Source: Cinnamomum chago (lineage: Eukaryota; Streptophyta; Magnoliopsida; Laurales; Lauraceae). Taken from it: a stretch of 64,000 nucleotides of DNA. Positions 50,009-61,539 of this stretch are shown here, piece after piece. Location: NCBI GenBank assembly GCA_038049695.1, contig CP142453.1, positions 124,347,001-124,411,000 of the forward strand, in the 5' to 3' direction. How positions within the stretch are numbered: position 1 is the first letter of the stretch; every line of letters begins with the position of its first letter. Below the pieces are notes generated by a model, which was not told where the DNA came from, ran no database searches, and saw only the letters and a list, made by a program, of their open reading frames with translations. The position numbers and the translations under genes are program-made.

Positions 50009-51677
50009 GGAGTATCAATGACAAAGGAGAAGGGTCGCATTAGTAGGTTGACACCCGCATTTTCTTTTTTTATGACGAGGGTTTTTCTCTTGTACATATA
50101 TAACCCAACAACACTACTCCCAAAGTGCACGCACATGAAATCTGTTATGAAATAAAGAATAAAAGATGCAATCAAACCAGACAAAGAATCACAAATTTAC
50201 ATAAGTCCCTCGATCTTGAGGTACTTCCACGGATCACATCGATTCTACTATGCTCAAAGGAAGAAGATGAGAAGAATATAAGATACAAGATTTATGGCTG
50301 CTATACTAGAGTTACGTAAAGGCGCAGGGTAATATTATTACATAAATACCTTTACACATTTCCGACAGTGGACCTGAGTTAAGACCCATGTGTAATCAAG
50401 CTCCACACATAACAAAATCCACAACAAGGGCACTTGGTAAATTTGAGGTAGGATTCGAGCACACAACGTGGGAAGCAAATCCACACCTAATGCCAGCAAT
50501 AACAAAACTTTTGCCAAAACTATAACATGAATTCTCATTTAATGGATATCAAGGAGTCGATCTTGATCAATGACAGCATAGGAGTCATCGTGCGTATGAC
50601 TTGCATTGATCCACATGGGCGACACATTTTCTTGAAGTATTTCATATAATAATTTCACAGGACATACCGTTGACATCCTTTATTCAAACTTCCTTACGTG
50701 GATGTGATATACACCATTGTATTGATCAATGTCTGAAAACAAAAGTTATAACTCAATAGTTAATCTCATTTTTCAATTCCAACCAATTATGAATATGATG
50801 AAATCTATCGCTCTGATAATGATCTAGTAAGTGACATCGAGGCAGCACACGCAATTTTTCGTGCTGGGTATTAGGATTCCAGTGGCATCACCTCCATCTC
50901 TGTCTCTAAGTCTTCAGCTATTGCATGGTCCAAAGGAACCTGGAGATGGTTTGGGCCAACCATATAATGAAGGAGCCATGATTTTAGGTCATGATTCGAA
51001 ACCTACTATGGAGACTGCTCAAATGGCCATAAAACGGTGGCCAAGATCAATTGAAATGTCGTTATATGAGGGTGTGATATTGGAAACATTCAAGGCAATT
51101 GACCGGGGCATGTTCTCAGCGAGAAAATGCTAGTGCATCTTAGGCTCTCAAATCTTTTAGGAATCTCGAGAATTATCATCCGAAACAGTTGCAAATTCTC
51201 TAAATGATATCTCTCAAGCTGCTTTCCCAAAATGCTAATTAGAACCCATGATTCATGAAGCATGATGAATTTGGATGATTCCAAAAGCTAAAAGTGATAT
51301 TTCAAGCGATTTTTTTTAATCAACCAATGAAACAATGAATTTTAAATTAGATATTCTCAATTCATGAGTTCCTCCAAACAAATAGTTAGATATTTCCATT
51401 GCCACTAAACCTATTGAATATAGGACAAGTGGTACGAAAGTCCGGCATAGCAGCTCCAACAACTAAAAAAGAAGAAGAAATAGCACCATTGAATGTTATT
51501 GTTTATTTGATCAAAACCATTCACTCTTCCAGGCATCTTTAAATTATGACATGTGGATGTTCTTGGAGGGCCCACTTTTATCAAGACCTTTCATGCCACA
51601 TACCTTGTATCCTAATTATCATTCTATGAAGAGTTAGGTCCATTTTAGAAAGTGGCCCATTATGTAATTCTTCCTAA
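49639..51677. other. Intergenic with microsatellite, no supported gene
   Basis: Contains a ~46-bp duplication (TTACTTGCACTTTAATCTTT near 49911, again near 49941) running into a (TA)n tract at 49969-50005, and a SINE-like piece at 50385-50520. A 100-codon open frame at 50831-51133 has no domain or motif I recognise and no supporting splice or promoter signals. Confidence 0.45.
50385..50520 (-). mobile_element. Possible tRNA-derived SINE fragment
   Basis: The minus strand shows an A-box-like TGGCATTAGGTGTGG and, about 30 bases on, a B-box-like GTGCTCGAATCC. The order and spacing fit a Pol III promoter, but the match is loose and no tail or target-site duplication was found. Confidence 0.3.
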
Positions 51678-51966
51678 AGTTTGTTTGGTAATTTTGCTAA
51701 TATAGTCAAGTGAAGTCAAGTCAAATTAAACATCCCATCAAAAACTTTTTACCAAAACTCCCTCCATCTTAAAAAAAAAAAAAAAGAAAAAAAAAACAAC
51801 TACATTTACTCACTAAAAAATAAAAAAACTTTATCTTCCCATAAAAAAATTAAAAAATATTCCATCCAAAACAACTAAAAACAAAAAAACATTATAATTC
51901 ACTTATATTTTATTAATTTGTTTCATTTCACTTCACTCCGCTTTAAAAAAAATTACGAAACGGGCC
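51678..51966. mobile_element. Tourist-like MITE, copy 2, at the RBR promoter
   Basis: A 289-bp element in inverted orientation relative to 48013-48295; for example it contains AAACATCCCATCAAAAAC, the complement of the other copy's GTTTTTGATGGGATGTTT. It is flanked by TAA at 51675-51677 and 51967-51969. The right end (CGAAACGGGCC) has lost one base, and the left end has drifted to AGTTTGTTTGGTAATTT. It is more A-rich than copy 1 and so probably older. Its right edge lies 84 bp from the RBR start codon. Confidence 0.8.
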
Positions 51967-52050
51967 TAAACAAAATCGTTTGGAACTTTGAAGCTACAAA
52001 TACACAAATAAAAAGGCCGGCACTCTGTCCCTCTCTCTCTCCCGATAGAG
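51967..52050 (+). promoter_or_regulatory. Short leader of the RBR gene beside a MITE
   Basis: The only non-MITE sequence directly upstream of the RBR ATG. It contains a CT-rich tract (CCCTCTCTCTCTCCCG, 52030-52045), common in plant 5' leaders. No clear TATA box lies in it, so core promoter elements, if close, would fall inside the MITE. The transcription start is unknown. Confidence 0.4.
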
Positions 52051-55000
52051 ATGGAGATGGACTCGAGCATCAGCAAGACAACTACGGGAAGGGGACGAAA
52101 ATCGAAGAAAGGAAAAGACCACCAAATCGATGAAGGAGGGAGAGTTCAACCAATCGATGAAGAAAAAGAACGACAACAAGAGCCCCAAATCGACGATCCT
52201 TCTCTCTTTCTTCCTTCCTCACCTCCCAGTCAATACACGACCGATACCAAAAACGCTCCCGTCCCCCAAATACAATTCATCCATAAGAACCGAGGGGAAC
52301 CCGGAAATCGCGGAAAACGAGATGGGTTTTCTTCAAAAAGATGGGTTCAGGTCGTTGAGCCCCCCAAAGTCGAGAGAGATGAAGTGGGTTATTCTTCTTC
52401 TGATTGCAAGGAGGAAGTGGAGAAGAGGGAATCTGGTGATGGGTGCGTTTCAGATCCGAAGAATGACCCGTCTGTGCAGATAATTGAAGCTTCTGAATCG
52501 TGCAAGGATAGTATCGATGTTGTTAGTGGATTTGAAGTGGGTTCTGCTTCTGACTGCAAGGAGGAAGTGGAGGAGAGGGAATCTGGTGATGGGTGTGTTT
52601 TAAATTCGAAGAATGATCCATCTATGGAGATAACTGAAACTTCTGAATCGCGTGAGGATAGTATCGATGTTGTTCGTAGATTGGAGGAGCTTAAATTGGG
52701 GGGCGAAGAACCTGAATTGTCTGAAGAACAACAGAAAATCAATGACCAGTTACAGGAGGATGAGGTATTTTTATCAAATTTTTGCTTTACTGCAAATTTG
52801 TTGTTGTTGTTTATTTTTTTAAGGATTATTTCTAAACCACACTTCCACTGTGATTTGATCAAGTAGTTGTCACAGATGCTTTGATGCAGATAGGATTGTA
52901 GGTTGGCTGTATACTTGAATATAGAACTATAAGATAACTGTATACCTGTTGGACATAATCAGCTCACTGAGGTCCAAAACTATTACATGAATGACACTTC
53001 TTTTCAGAATGCTTTACAACTCTTAATTGTTTCCTGTAATAGAATTCCTAGGAATTCAAGCTTCTAAGACTTCGTATTTCTTTAAGTGGTTGTAAAAGAA
53101 GAATCAGAGGTGAATATCTTAAAATGGCCATCAAATAACCTCCCCTTTAATGGAAATTGGATAAAGGGAAGATGGGAAGCGAATGCCCAGCCATCACCTT
53201 AGTAGTTCAAATCCTTGGGAAAGTCAAGGTCCCATCTGGATGGATACCTTATATCCTTCACCGCTCACCTCTTTAATAATCCTTTGATGGCATAAATTCC
53301 TATGTATTTGTGCCCTAAATGAAATGATAGTGGTAGACCTTGCTTTTTGTAAGGAATAAATTCAATTATATGCAATGTAGTAACTATGATCTGCAATCCA
53401 TAATTATCATCTTTAACCTTTGATTTGCAGTTACTAGCATTGGAGGCCATTTATGGGGATAACGTTTTAGTGCTTAACAGAAACAGAGGGCAACGGTATT
53501 TTCAGGTTTTTATACTATTTTTAAAATTATGGTATCTGTTCCATAAATGATGCATCAAGAAGAAAATATTTCAACATCTGTATTTTGTTTCACAGATTTA
53601 TATACACAACGAAGTTCCTGATGATTTTTCCATATCAGCAAAACTCCGTACGCCCGCTAGAAAGTTGAAATCCAGTGGAAAAACCAGTGATGACATGGCA
53701 GGAAATGGAAGTTTGGATGAGTTTCTTTACACTTTCCAAGTTCAGTATCTGCCCCCAATTGTGTTTACCTGTTTATTGCCTTGGTCTTATCCCAGCCATT
53801 GTCCTCCTTACTTCACCATATGCATCAAGTGGTTGGATTCTGCTAGGATTTCCAATCTTTGTTGCATGCTGGACAGTTTGTGGATGGAACAACCTGGCCA
53901 GGAAGTCATATATCAGTGGGCGGAATGGCTACAGAGTTCTTCTCTTTCTTACTTAGGAATTGATAAAGAAATAATGCTTGGTCCTTATGATATGCCGGAT
54001 ATTGGAGATAGGCGTGCTATTTCGTCATGTCTCTCACCGGATGCTGATATTCCCTCAATGATGAGTTACAATGATGAGAAATGCCATGAAAATTTTCTTA
54101 GAGGTCTACATCAATGCAACATCTGTTTCAATGAGTATGCTGGTAAGTGGCAACTCTCTTCTTTCCTCCGTAACTTACATTTTGCTTCTATCAATTCTCA
54201 AATAAGGTCATTCCTCCTCTTTTTGGCATGATAAAAACACTTCATTTTGGTCATCTTTTCTTCATATGATTGTCCTTTCTTTTAAGTCAATAGAGAATTC
54301 TGTTTCTCCATGATACAAAGCTTTGTCCCAAATATTTTAGGGTCAGCTCCATGAATTCTGTTTCTCCATGTCCTCTTTGGCCTACCCCTTTTTCTTGAGG
54401 TGCCATCAATTTGCATAGAAATCATCTTCTTACTGGCGCGTACTTCGCCTATGTTGTACATGTCCAAACCATCTCAAACAACGGTCTTAATTTATCACCC
54501 ATTATCAATGTATTTTATATAAATTAAGAATCTTTGGTGTATGGTTGCATCCTAACCTCATTTGATCTAGGTAGGAGTCTGTTTAAGATGGAGTTATCCA
54601 TAATAGTTAGAGGTGGCAAAACCTGACCCAGCCCAACTAACCTGTCTTGCACCATGTGGGGGATGGTCACATGTCAGGACATCTTAACCTGCAGTTAAAC
54701 GGGTTGGACACAGTTTGACATGCCTTACCCATCTAACCTACTGAAACTATTTTATATAAACCTAATAATGCTAAGCTACATATTTAATTGTGCGTCAATT
54801 TGTGTCAAAGATATGAATGTACATATGGTGTTTTTACTTTGTCCATTATGATTAATTCATAAAGGTCGACCGACAGATTATAGCGCCCACAATAAAATAA
54901 AGACTACTCCTATAAAAAGGTTAGGCAGGTTGGGTTGGGTTTGGTTGACCTATTTTTGGTGGGTGTTCGGGGTGTATGACTTGTTTAGTAAATGGGTTGG

Positions 55001-58000
55001 ATATGGGTCATTCTCAACCTATTGGCCTCCCTCTCAACCCAACCTGTCTATTTGTCACCCTAATAATAGTGGCAGAAATAGAGTTTTTAAATGGGGTTGA
55101 GTTTATGCATACAAGTAATGTTTGAATGTCAGGTTTTAATTATTATTTGAATTTTTGGGAGTGAAACGTTTCATTCACTCAACTGTGAGTAAAAGGCCTA
55201 TGATTACATATACTATATACAGATTAGCCCTACGTCAGTTTTTTTTAATTGGCAACAAATGAATTTCATTGATAAAAATGGATCACTAGAAAGAAACAAA
55301 GCATCCAAAAGACAAAGAACACAACTGCAGTATACTAGAATTATATCAAAGCTGCTAGAAAACAAATGTCACAGAGAAAAAAGTAGCCCAAGGAGAAAAT
55401 CTATCCACCCCTGCATAGCTCAGGAGTGCACAAAGGTATCAGCCAACTGCCCAACATTCTTAAACTCAACTTGAACCAAAAGAGACGGCCACTTAGTCTC
55501 ATTAAAGTAAACTGACACTCCCAAGGGGAATACACTGAAGAAGAGACCGAAGAAATTGCATTCATGGAGTCACTCTCCACCACTAAACTTATCGCGAAAA
55601 TTATGCACGAAAGCTAGAAGAGCTTCTGAATATGCACTTTTATTTTGGATGGAGAGGGTGAGTCGAAATGGAGCTACATCACATATTATATTCCTAGTAA
55701 TATCTCTGCTGTATAGCCTCTGCTGATATTATATATTCAAGAAGTAAAATTCCACCTTTTCTTTGTTAGCTTTTCCTTCCCAAGGTATTCCATGTCCCCG
55801 TTGATCCACTTGTTTACTAAACTTTGATCCTTCTTAATCTTGTGTATATAGTATATACTAGGATTTTACTTTTCTTTTTTTTTTTTTTTATTGTTGGTGC
55901 TTAGAGGATTCACAAAAGCTATTATTAGTACATTCATGCTTGTGTGAATGTATGCATGCATGTTTCTCTCCTTTGCAACATGTTAAAATCATTTTCAAAT
56001 TTCAACTCTCCAACATGCTAATCGTGATGGAAGGCTGCACAACAGATGATTATAACTGTTGTTGATAGTCACTGATAAAAATAGCTATTTGATTCAATTT
56101 CTCGTTGATATTGCCATTTTGCAAATATAATTGTTACTACTGACAGGTTTTGCTATTACATTATGGTAATATCTTAGCTGATCAGTCTACCAGCCAAAGA
56201 TCTTACCTTAATTAGGCTATCAGCCAAAAATCTTACCTTAATTATGCCCATCTGCAATCTGTAATGTTCACAGCCTATTACCCTTTTGGACTTCTTTACC
56301 TCAACCTAAATAGTGAGGGCCTTAGTGGTAACAATATAGTTTTAAGAAAAACGTATACAAATTTATTTTTTAAGCAAGTATAGTCTTATTTCATTTTTTC
56401 TCATTTTTAATAATATTATAATTTTACCTTAATACTTTGCTCAATCTATATTTTTCTATAGTGTTGTTTTATTTATTTTTCTTTTTTTTGTTGAAATTAA
56501 ATGTCTCCACAAAATTTAGGACGACTGAATATCAATAATGCGTGCGTCTGTCTGTCTATCTATCTATCTATATAAATAGAGATAAGTGTGGGGGCCCTCA
56601 CATTTAAGTTGTTGGCATTGGATATGGATGTGAGGGCCCCCACCTTATCTCTCATAGTAAGGTGAGAGATGCTCTCATAGGAGCACCTCCCTATATATAT
56701 ATGAGCAGGGTTCTCCTAAGCTGAAGCTTAGCTTATCCTAAGCTGAAATAGCAAATCAAAGTTGATTATATCTGGTTTTTGTAGGGCTCTCCTAAGTTGG
56801 CCCCTATATATAAATATATATATATATATATATAAATTCTATGTTTGTTGCATGACATACTAATCGTGCACTTACCAAGAGGGTGCCTCTTTGTATTCAA
56901 TGAAACAGAACGGGCAAGGAGCTGATGCCAATGAACTCACTCTTGCACCATCTCTAACCCCATTTCTAAGCACATCAAAATATAGCTTTTTAAAATACAA
57001 GAGGTGAAGAGGAGCTATTAAATGGTATATGATTAAAGAGAAGTAGACTCTCAAATATGAATATAATTGAAGCTATATAGGCCCGTAAAACTTTATATAT
57101 TTTTATTATGTGAAAGTATTAATGCTAGATCCAGATCCTCAGATCGGAACAAATAAGGGTCTAGTTCCGAAGCTGAATTTTCCAGGTCCTGAATGCATGG
57201 ATCTGGTTCTAGATCCCGATCCAAAAAATAGGTTCCATACCTGTTTGTTTGGATCCAAAGGCGGGATACTCAGATAATCGAATACCCTTTTGAGATCCTA
57301 TATGCACCAGTCCACTTTGACTCGTTTGCAAGCTTGGAAGGAAGCAGTTAGAAGAAACATGTTCAATTGTGTAGTGAACAATAAATTAGTGCTAAATAGG
57401 GATGAGTTTAGTAGTAGAACTTGCAAGGTCAACTGCATATAGATGGATAAGGCTGCATTGATTATGATGGTCATTTAACCTTTTCACTTTATGCACTCAC
57501 CACCTTATCAGTGACTGAGCGTGATTATCATTAAGATTCATCGTGATCATTGATGCAGTACTAAAGCATTGTTTCCTTTCATTATTCTCAGGCACAGATT
57601 TCATTAAATTGCCATGCCAGCACTTCTATTGTCGGAAATGCATGGAAACTTTTTTGAACATGCATGTAACGGATGGTATGATAAACAAGCTTCTATGCCC
57701 TGATTCAAATTGCAAGAATATTATTCCTCCAGGATTATTGAAGGTGTTGCTTGGAGATGAAGCATTTGAACGTTGGGAGTCTTTGATGTTACAGAAAACA
57801 TTGGATTCGATGTCTGATGTTGTATATTGCCCAAGATGTGAAACAGCCTGCTTAGAAGATGAGGAACACCATGCTCAATGTTCGAAGTGTTTGTTTAGCT
57901 TTTGTAGCCTTTGCAGAGATCGCCGTCATGTAGGAATAACATGTATGACACCAGAAGTAAAGCTTCTTATTTTGCAGGTACCATATTGAGTAACTTCCTC

Positions 58001-60258
58001 AGGCCATAAACTATTTAGCTGTCGTCTATTTACCAATGTGAGAAACTCATGTGATTGATCCAAACATGAGCACGATGTCACATTTTCCAAAAGAGAAGGC
58101 ATGTTATCCTCATTCCTTGACCATGTACAAGTAGGGCCTTTGGTTTGGCAACCTAGACTGTTGATCTTTGAGCCACCAGGGATGATCATTCACCATAAAA
58201 CTCACTGTTGGTAAATCTTGGCCTTTTGATTAAATGATTGCAAATCAACAATTAAGGCGGCTGCACAAAAAAGAGGCCCACATTTAATGTTTAAAGGGCC
58301 AAAATTTTGATCGCCACAATCTTCCCATCTGTATTATTTTGTGGATGATGTAGACATCAAATCAAATTCTAGATCACAACCATGACCTTACGTGTACAAG
58401 CTACACATTCAAGGTGAAAGTCAGGGTCATCCAATCCCGGTAATTATCATTTCCACTCAGGATCAAAGTGGGGGTGTATACAGTGAGAGTTAGGTGTATA
58501 GTTGGATTGACCTAGGTGCTAAGAAGTTTGTGTTTGATCATTGCCACACATGCATCAGGTGCGGACCTCTGGGATGGGGTTGGATAATCGGTGTTATTAA
58601 AAACCAACCTTGTTGGATAATCTCAACAATGGTATTGAGGGGATCATAGGTGGGCTGCAGGTGGAGGTGCTCAGTAGTGCTTACCTCATAAGGTGTTTGT
58701 GGTCACATGTATTGGTTAATCTGATCATGTGGTCTAAGTTTAGTGTATCCTATCCAACTGACTCAAACCCACCTCACTTTATGATTCTTGAAGAATCATT
58801 ATTAGATTTGTTGTGGGTCCTTTAGTTCCACATAAGATGCAGTTATTTGCTTTAACAGTTTCGTTATGCTTACCTTCAGGAACTCGTTCTTTCCATTTTT
58901 TACACGAGAAAGCCTCACCAATTTGGCCTTGAGGTGTTGTAAAAAGACCAATTTTCCTGCCATGATGATATTTGTAATTATCAGTCCAAACTGTGGTTTA
59001 AGCCTTTTCATAGTAATATTATAAATCAATTTTCCCTTTTTTTTTTGCCAGTTGGCCGGCCAGGAGATCTTAAGTAAACCTGCCCACCCAGGGATTGATC
59101 CCTGGGTGGAGCTGTGGGAAGCGTGCGCGCTATCCACAGAGGCAGCCCTATGATTCCCAATTTTCCTTTGTTTTTACTCCAAGAAAAATAGTTTCTTTTT
59201 TCTCTGAGTTTTCTGGTTAAGTAGATTTTCATAGAATGTATTGACATCTAATTATCTTCTGCAGGAGCGGCAGAAATCATCACAGCTTAAGGATGACCAA
59301 AGACGCAAGGAACGTGATCTCATCAATGAGATTTTAAGTATGAAGGAAGTACTTCGTGATGCCAAGCAATGTCCACACTGCAAGATGGCAATATCTCGTA
59401 TTGAGGGCTGCAACAAGATGGTATGCCAGAACTGCGGGCAGTACTTCTGCTACAAGTGCAACAAGGCAATTGATGGATATGATCACTTCAGGTGGCTTAA
59501 TCTGTGATATCTAGTGAATCTTTATTGTATTAATATTTTCTAGTTATAAAGAACTAATGAACTGTTAATCATTGAAGGGATGGGGCATGTACTCTTTTTC
59601 CACAAGAACAAATTCAAATGTGGGAGGCCCAGATGAATGACCGCCAGGTAGTGGCTCAGGTGCGAGCTGAAATGAATCCTAACCAAGGTCACCGGTGTCC
59701 TAATTGTCAACAGGTTAATGTAAAGGTAAGGATCAACTGAGCTTGCATTCTTTTTCTTCTATCTGGAAGTAATAGAGAGGGGAAAAAAATTATTCGCATG
59801 TTACTATTTTGTTTTCCTCCTCTCTTTTCATCAACTCACACTCACGTTACAACATTATGATGTGCTCTTATTTGGGCATGATTCTTCTTATGTTAATGAA
59901 ATGCGATCTGGCAGTTTCTTGAAAAAGATGTTTCATGCTTAAGAACCAGGAAATAATCACATTTGATTTACTTGCTTTAGACACTGTATATGTTTTCTTT
60001 AATAAAATCATTATCCCAACTAATTCAAGAAATAGGCCATTAAAAAAAAGAAAAAGAAAAGGAATTAATTCAAGAAAGAGGGCGGATAGTCCATTAAAAA
60101 AAAGAAAAAGAAAAGGAATTAATTCAAGAAAGAGGGCAGATATGTCTTGTAACTATGACACGAATATGTTGAATGCTCTTTGCTAGTTATGAACGACGTT
60201 ATTTGTTGCACAAATGAGATTTGTGAATGAAAGTTAAACTCAACATTTAAAGAGAGTG

Positions 60259-60300
<42 letters not shown>

Positions 60301-60837
60301 CTCTCAGGGTTGGCCTTTCCCATGTTTGGGGCCCACTAATGGTCCATCCAACTGGACCACCCCCACCCCCTCCCGGGATCAACTGAACACCCCATTCGAA
60401 CGGAGTGAACTTGCGCCCCGATGATATGGTTAGGGTGATCTTTTGTTCTTAAGAGGGGCCTGGGCAGATCTTTAAATCCCTCCCAGCCCCATCCCCAGGT
60501 GGGCCCCACAAGCGGAATCCGTCCGCTTGAGCATGGGAGAGGAGCCCTCATATATATATATATATATATATTGTATTTGTTATGTTTCAAAGCACACATG
60601 TGCACGCACACAACCAAGTTGTATGTAACCTATCCTGTTCAGTTGGAGTTGAGATGTCACGGGTGATATCCATGTCCCAGCTAATAGTTTTCTATGTCAA
60701 ATAATCAGGTGGAAAATAACAATCACATCTTCTGCTGGTCTTGCCAAAACCATTATTGTGCTCTGTGTCGGAAGATTGTTCGCCGTGCTTCTCAGCATTA
60801 TGGACCCAAGGGCTGCAGGCAACACACTGTGGGATGA
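52051..60837 (+). CDS. RWD + RBR E3 ubiquitin ligase, RNF14-like (7 exons)
   Basis: Exons by GT-AG borders and frame: 52051-52764, 53431-53505, 53596-54142, 57592-57977, 59265-59491, 59578-59725, 60709-60837 (stop TGA); about 741 residues, no internal stop. Residues 1-230 are acidic and low complexity and hold a ~50-residue tandem duplication (each copy has ESGDGCV and KNDPS). An RWD domain starts near 234 ([14 protein letters not shown]) and keeps the [11 protein letters not shown] motif. RING1 begins at C437 (CNIC, then CQHFYCRKC). The IBR contains YCPRCETAC and FCSLC. RING2 reads [20 protein letters not shown], with the likely catalytic cysteine near 623. A C-terminal zinc-binding extension ends [20 protein letters not shown], as in RNF14. 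RBR ligases pass ubiquitin from an E2 through the RING2 cysteine to substrates; the substrate here is unknown. M3 (52057) is an alternative start. Introns 3, 4 and 6 carry element debris. Confidence 0.92.
52394..52695 (+). repeat. ~150-bp in-frame duplication in RBR exon 1
   Basis: Two consecutive blocks, each containing TGCAAGGAGGAAGTGGAG (starting near 52405 and 52555), encode two ~50-residue acidic repeats. The period is a multiple of three, so the frame is kept. Copies differ by scattered substitutions. It lies in the disordered N-terminal region before the RWD domain. Confidence 0.85.
53118..53210 (+). repeat. Dispersed repeat, copy 2, in RBR intron 1
   Basis: Contains AATAACCTCCCCTTTAATGG and aligns with the reverse complement of 46150-46240. 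It sits in the first intron (52765-53430). It is probably a transposable-element fragment of unknown type. Confidence 0.55.
54282..54495 (-). mobile_element. LINE reverse-transcriptase tail in RBR intron 3
   Basis: On the minus strand one frame reads [14 protein letters not shown] then a stop, and a shifted frame continues [23 protein letters not shown] followed by a K/R-rich GRPK-TW motif is the usual C-terminus of plant non-LTR retrotransposon polyproteins. It is frameshifted and 5'-truncated, hence dead. Confidence 0.65.
54608..55062. mobile_element. Non-autonomous hAT element in RBR intron 3, perfect TSD
   Basis: A 455-bp insertion with perfect 8-bp duplication ATAATAGT (54600-54607 and 55063-55070). 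Ends TAGAGGTGGCAAA and TTTGTCACCCTA form imperfect inverted repeats of hAT type. Subterminal regions carry repeated GGTTGGGTTGGG/CCCAACC motifs near both ends. No coding capacity. Confidence 0.88.
55235..55650 (-). mobile_element. LINE 3' end fragment in RBR intron 3
   Basis: The minus strand reads [14 protein letters not shown], resembling the RNase H part of plant L1-type LINEs (ESDS motif). It is followed by a degenerate frame and a 3' end CATTTTTATCAATGAAATTC then an A-rich tail (complement of the T run near 55240). Frames are broken. It is a 5'-truncated dead copy. Confidence 0.5.
56547..56830. repeat. Tetranucleotide repeat, hairpin palindrome, TA tract
   Basis: In intron 3: a TCTG/TCTA tetranucleotide run (56547-56574); then inverted arms 56579-56603 and 56628-56651 (GTGGGGGCCCTCACAT and complement) that pair over 24 bp with one bulge and a ~24-base loop; then direct repeats of TCTCCTAAG (near 56713 and 56791) and a TA tract to about 56833. 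The hairpin may be the core of a small palindromic MITE. Confidence 0.7.
56834..57591. other. End of RBR intron 3, no gene
   Basis: AT-rich intron DNA. 57125-57300 has repeated GATCCAGATCC/GATCCCGATCC words reminiscent of the subterminal repeats of hAT elements, but no ends could be defined. The intron ends with TTATTCTCAG before exon 4 at 57592. Confidence 0.45.
59040..59160 (-). mobile_element. tRNA-derived SINE fragment in RBR intron 4
   Basis: The minus strand reads GGGCTGCCTCTGTGGATAGC (A-box-like TGGATAGCGCGC) and about 40 bases on GGGATCAATCCC (B-box-like). It ends near a T run at 59036-59046 on the plus strand that would be its A tail. No tRNA fold closes. The rest of intron 4 (57978-59264) shows nothing else recognisable. 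Confidence 0.5.
60037..60140. repeat. 54-bp tandem duplication in RBR intron 6
   Basis: The block CCATTAAAAAAAAGAAAAAG followed by GGAATTAATTCAAGAAAGAG occurs at 60037 and again at 60091, nearly identical. It gives a spurious lysine-rich open frame that is not a gene. Confidence 0.8.
60262..60571. repeat. (CT)n and (TA)n microsatellites around a GC-rich piece
   Basis: A (TC)n run of about 44 bases at 60262-60305 and a (TA)n run at 60550-60571 bracket a GC-rich stretch (60307-60549) with GGGCCCCAC-type words, all in RBR intron 6. The GC-rich piece may be an old element, since microsatellites often mark element ends, but no inverted ends were found. Confidence 0.6.
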
Positions 60838-61390
60838 TATAGCCAGATCCTTGATGCAGTTTGGATATTCCGTCTCTATCATGTCCACTTTGGGGAGCAT
60901 GGAGATGATGGCAATAAATACCATGTTAAAACTGGCTAAAGTGCCTACATATCAACTGAAATTATAGATAAACGACATACAACAGGTCCTTGGAAGACAT
61001 GCTATATTTTCTATTTCGTCACTTGCAGGAAAATGAGCTATTAGTTGACAAGCAATTCTTTATACATATTTTTTATGAGAATTGTAAGGGTGCATATAAA
61101 ATCGTGAGCTAGCAATTGACGAGCCATTTTTTTTTTTTTAGAATTATAATTGTGCAGATACATTTGCGAATTTTGCAGCCTATATTTTCTTGCATCCATC
61201 TCTTGCAACTCCTGCATACTGTACTGAACTGAAGGATTGCAAGTTCAAAGGGACTAGAAAGGGAGAATTGGGCTAGAAAAGTTGTATGATTCCCCTCAAA
61301 ATTGTAGTATTTTCTCATTTCTGAAAAATGCATGCCAATTCTTTGAATCAATCCAGTTTCCCAAAACATCACAGTTGAAACATTAACAGA
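60838..61390. terminator. RBR 3' end and gap between convergent genes
   Basis: After the RBR stop, AATAAA at 60913-60918 is a candidate poly(A) signal. The rest is AT-rich with no open frame of note and separates the convergent ends of the RBR gene and the kinase-like gene. On the minus strand, overlapping AATAAA motifs at 61395-61405 could serve the kinase-like gene. Confidence 0.45.
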
Positions 61391-61539
61391 ATTCTTTATT
61401 TTATTCTTGAATTATAAACAAATGACACTATATCAAAGGAAAGGGAACACATCCTAGAAAAATGCATCAGGCTTCCCTAAGAGTATCCTTGCTCTATAAT
61501 TACACTCATGCGATGTTTTCATGCATCAGCCAAAGAAAT

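Noticed and set aside
50831-51133. 100-codon plus-strand frame as a gene
   Set aside because: No recognisable domain, no supporting splice or promoter signals; kept only as a remark.
52389-52862. 157-codon minus-strand frame
   Set aside because: Antisense shadow of RBR exon 1.
53675-53956. 93-codon frame in RBR exon 3
   Set aside because: Alternative frame of the exon encoding the RWD domain.
59040-59160. tRNA gene
   Set aside because: A- and B-box-like motifs are present, but acceptor and anticodon stems do not form; assigned to a SINE.
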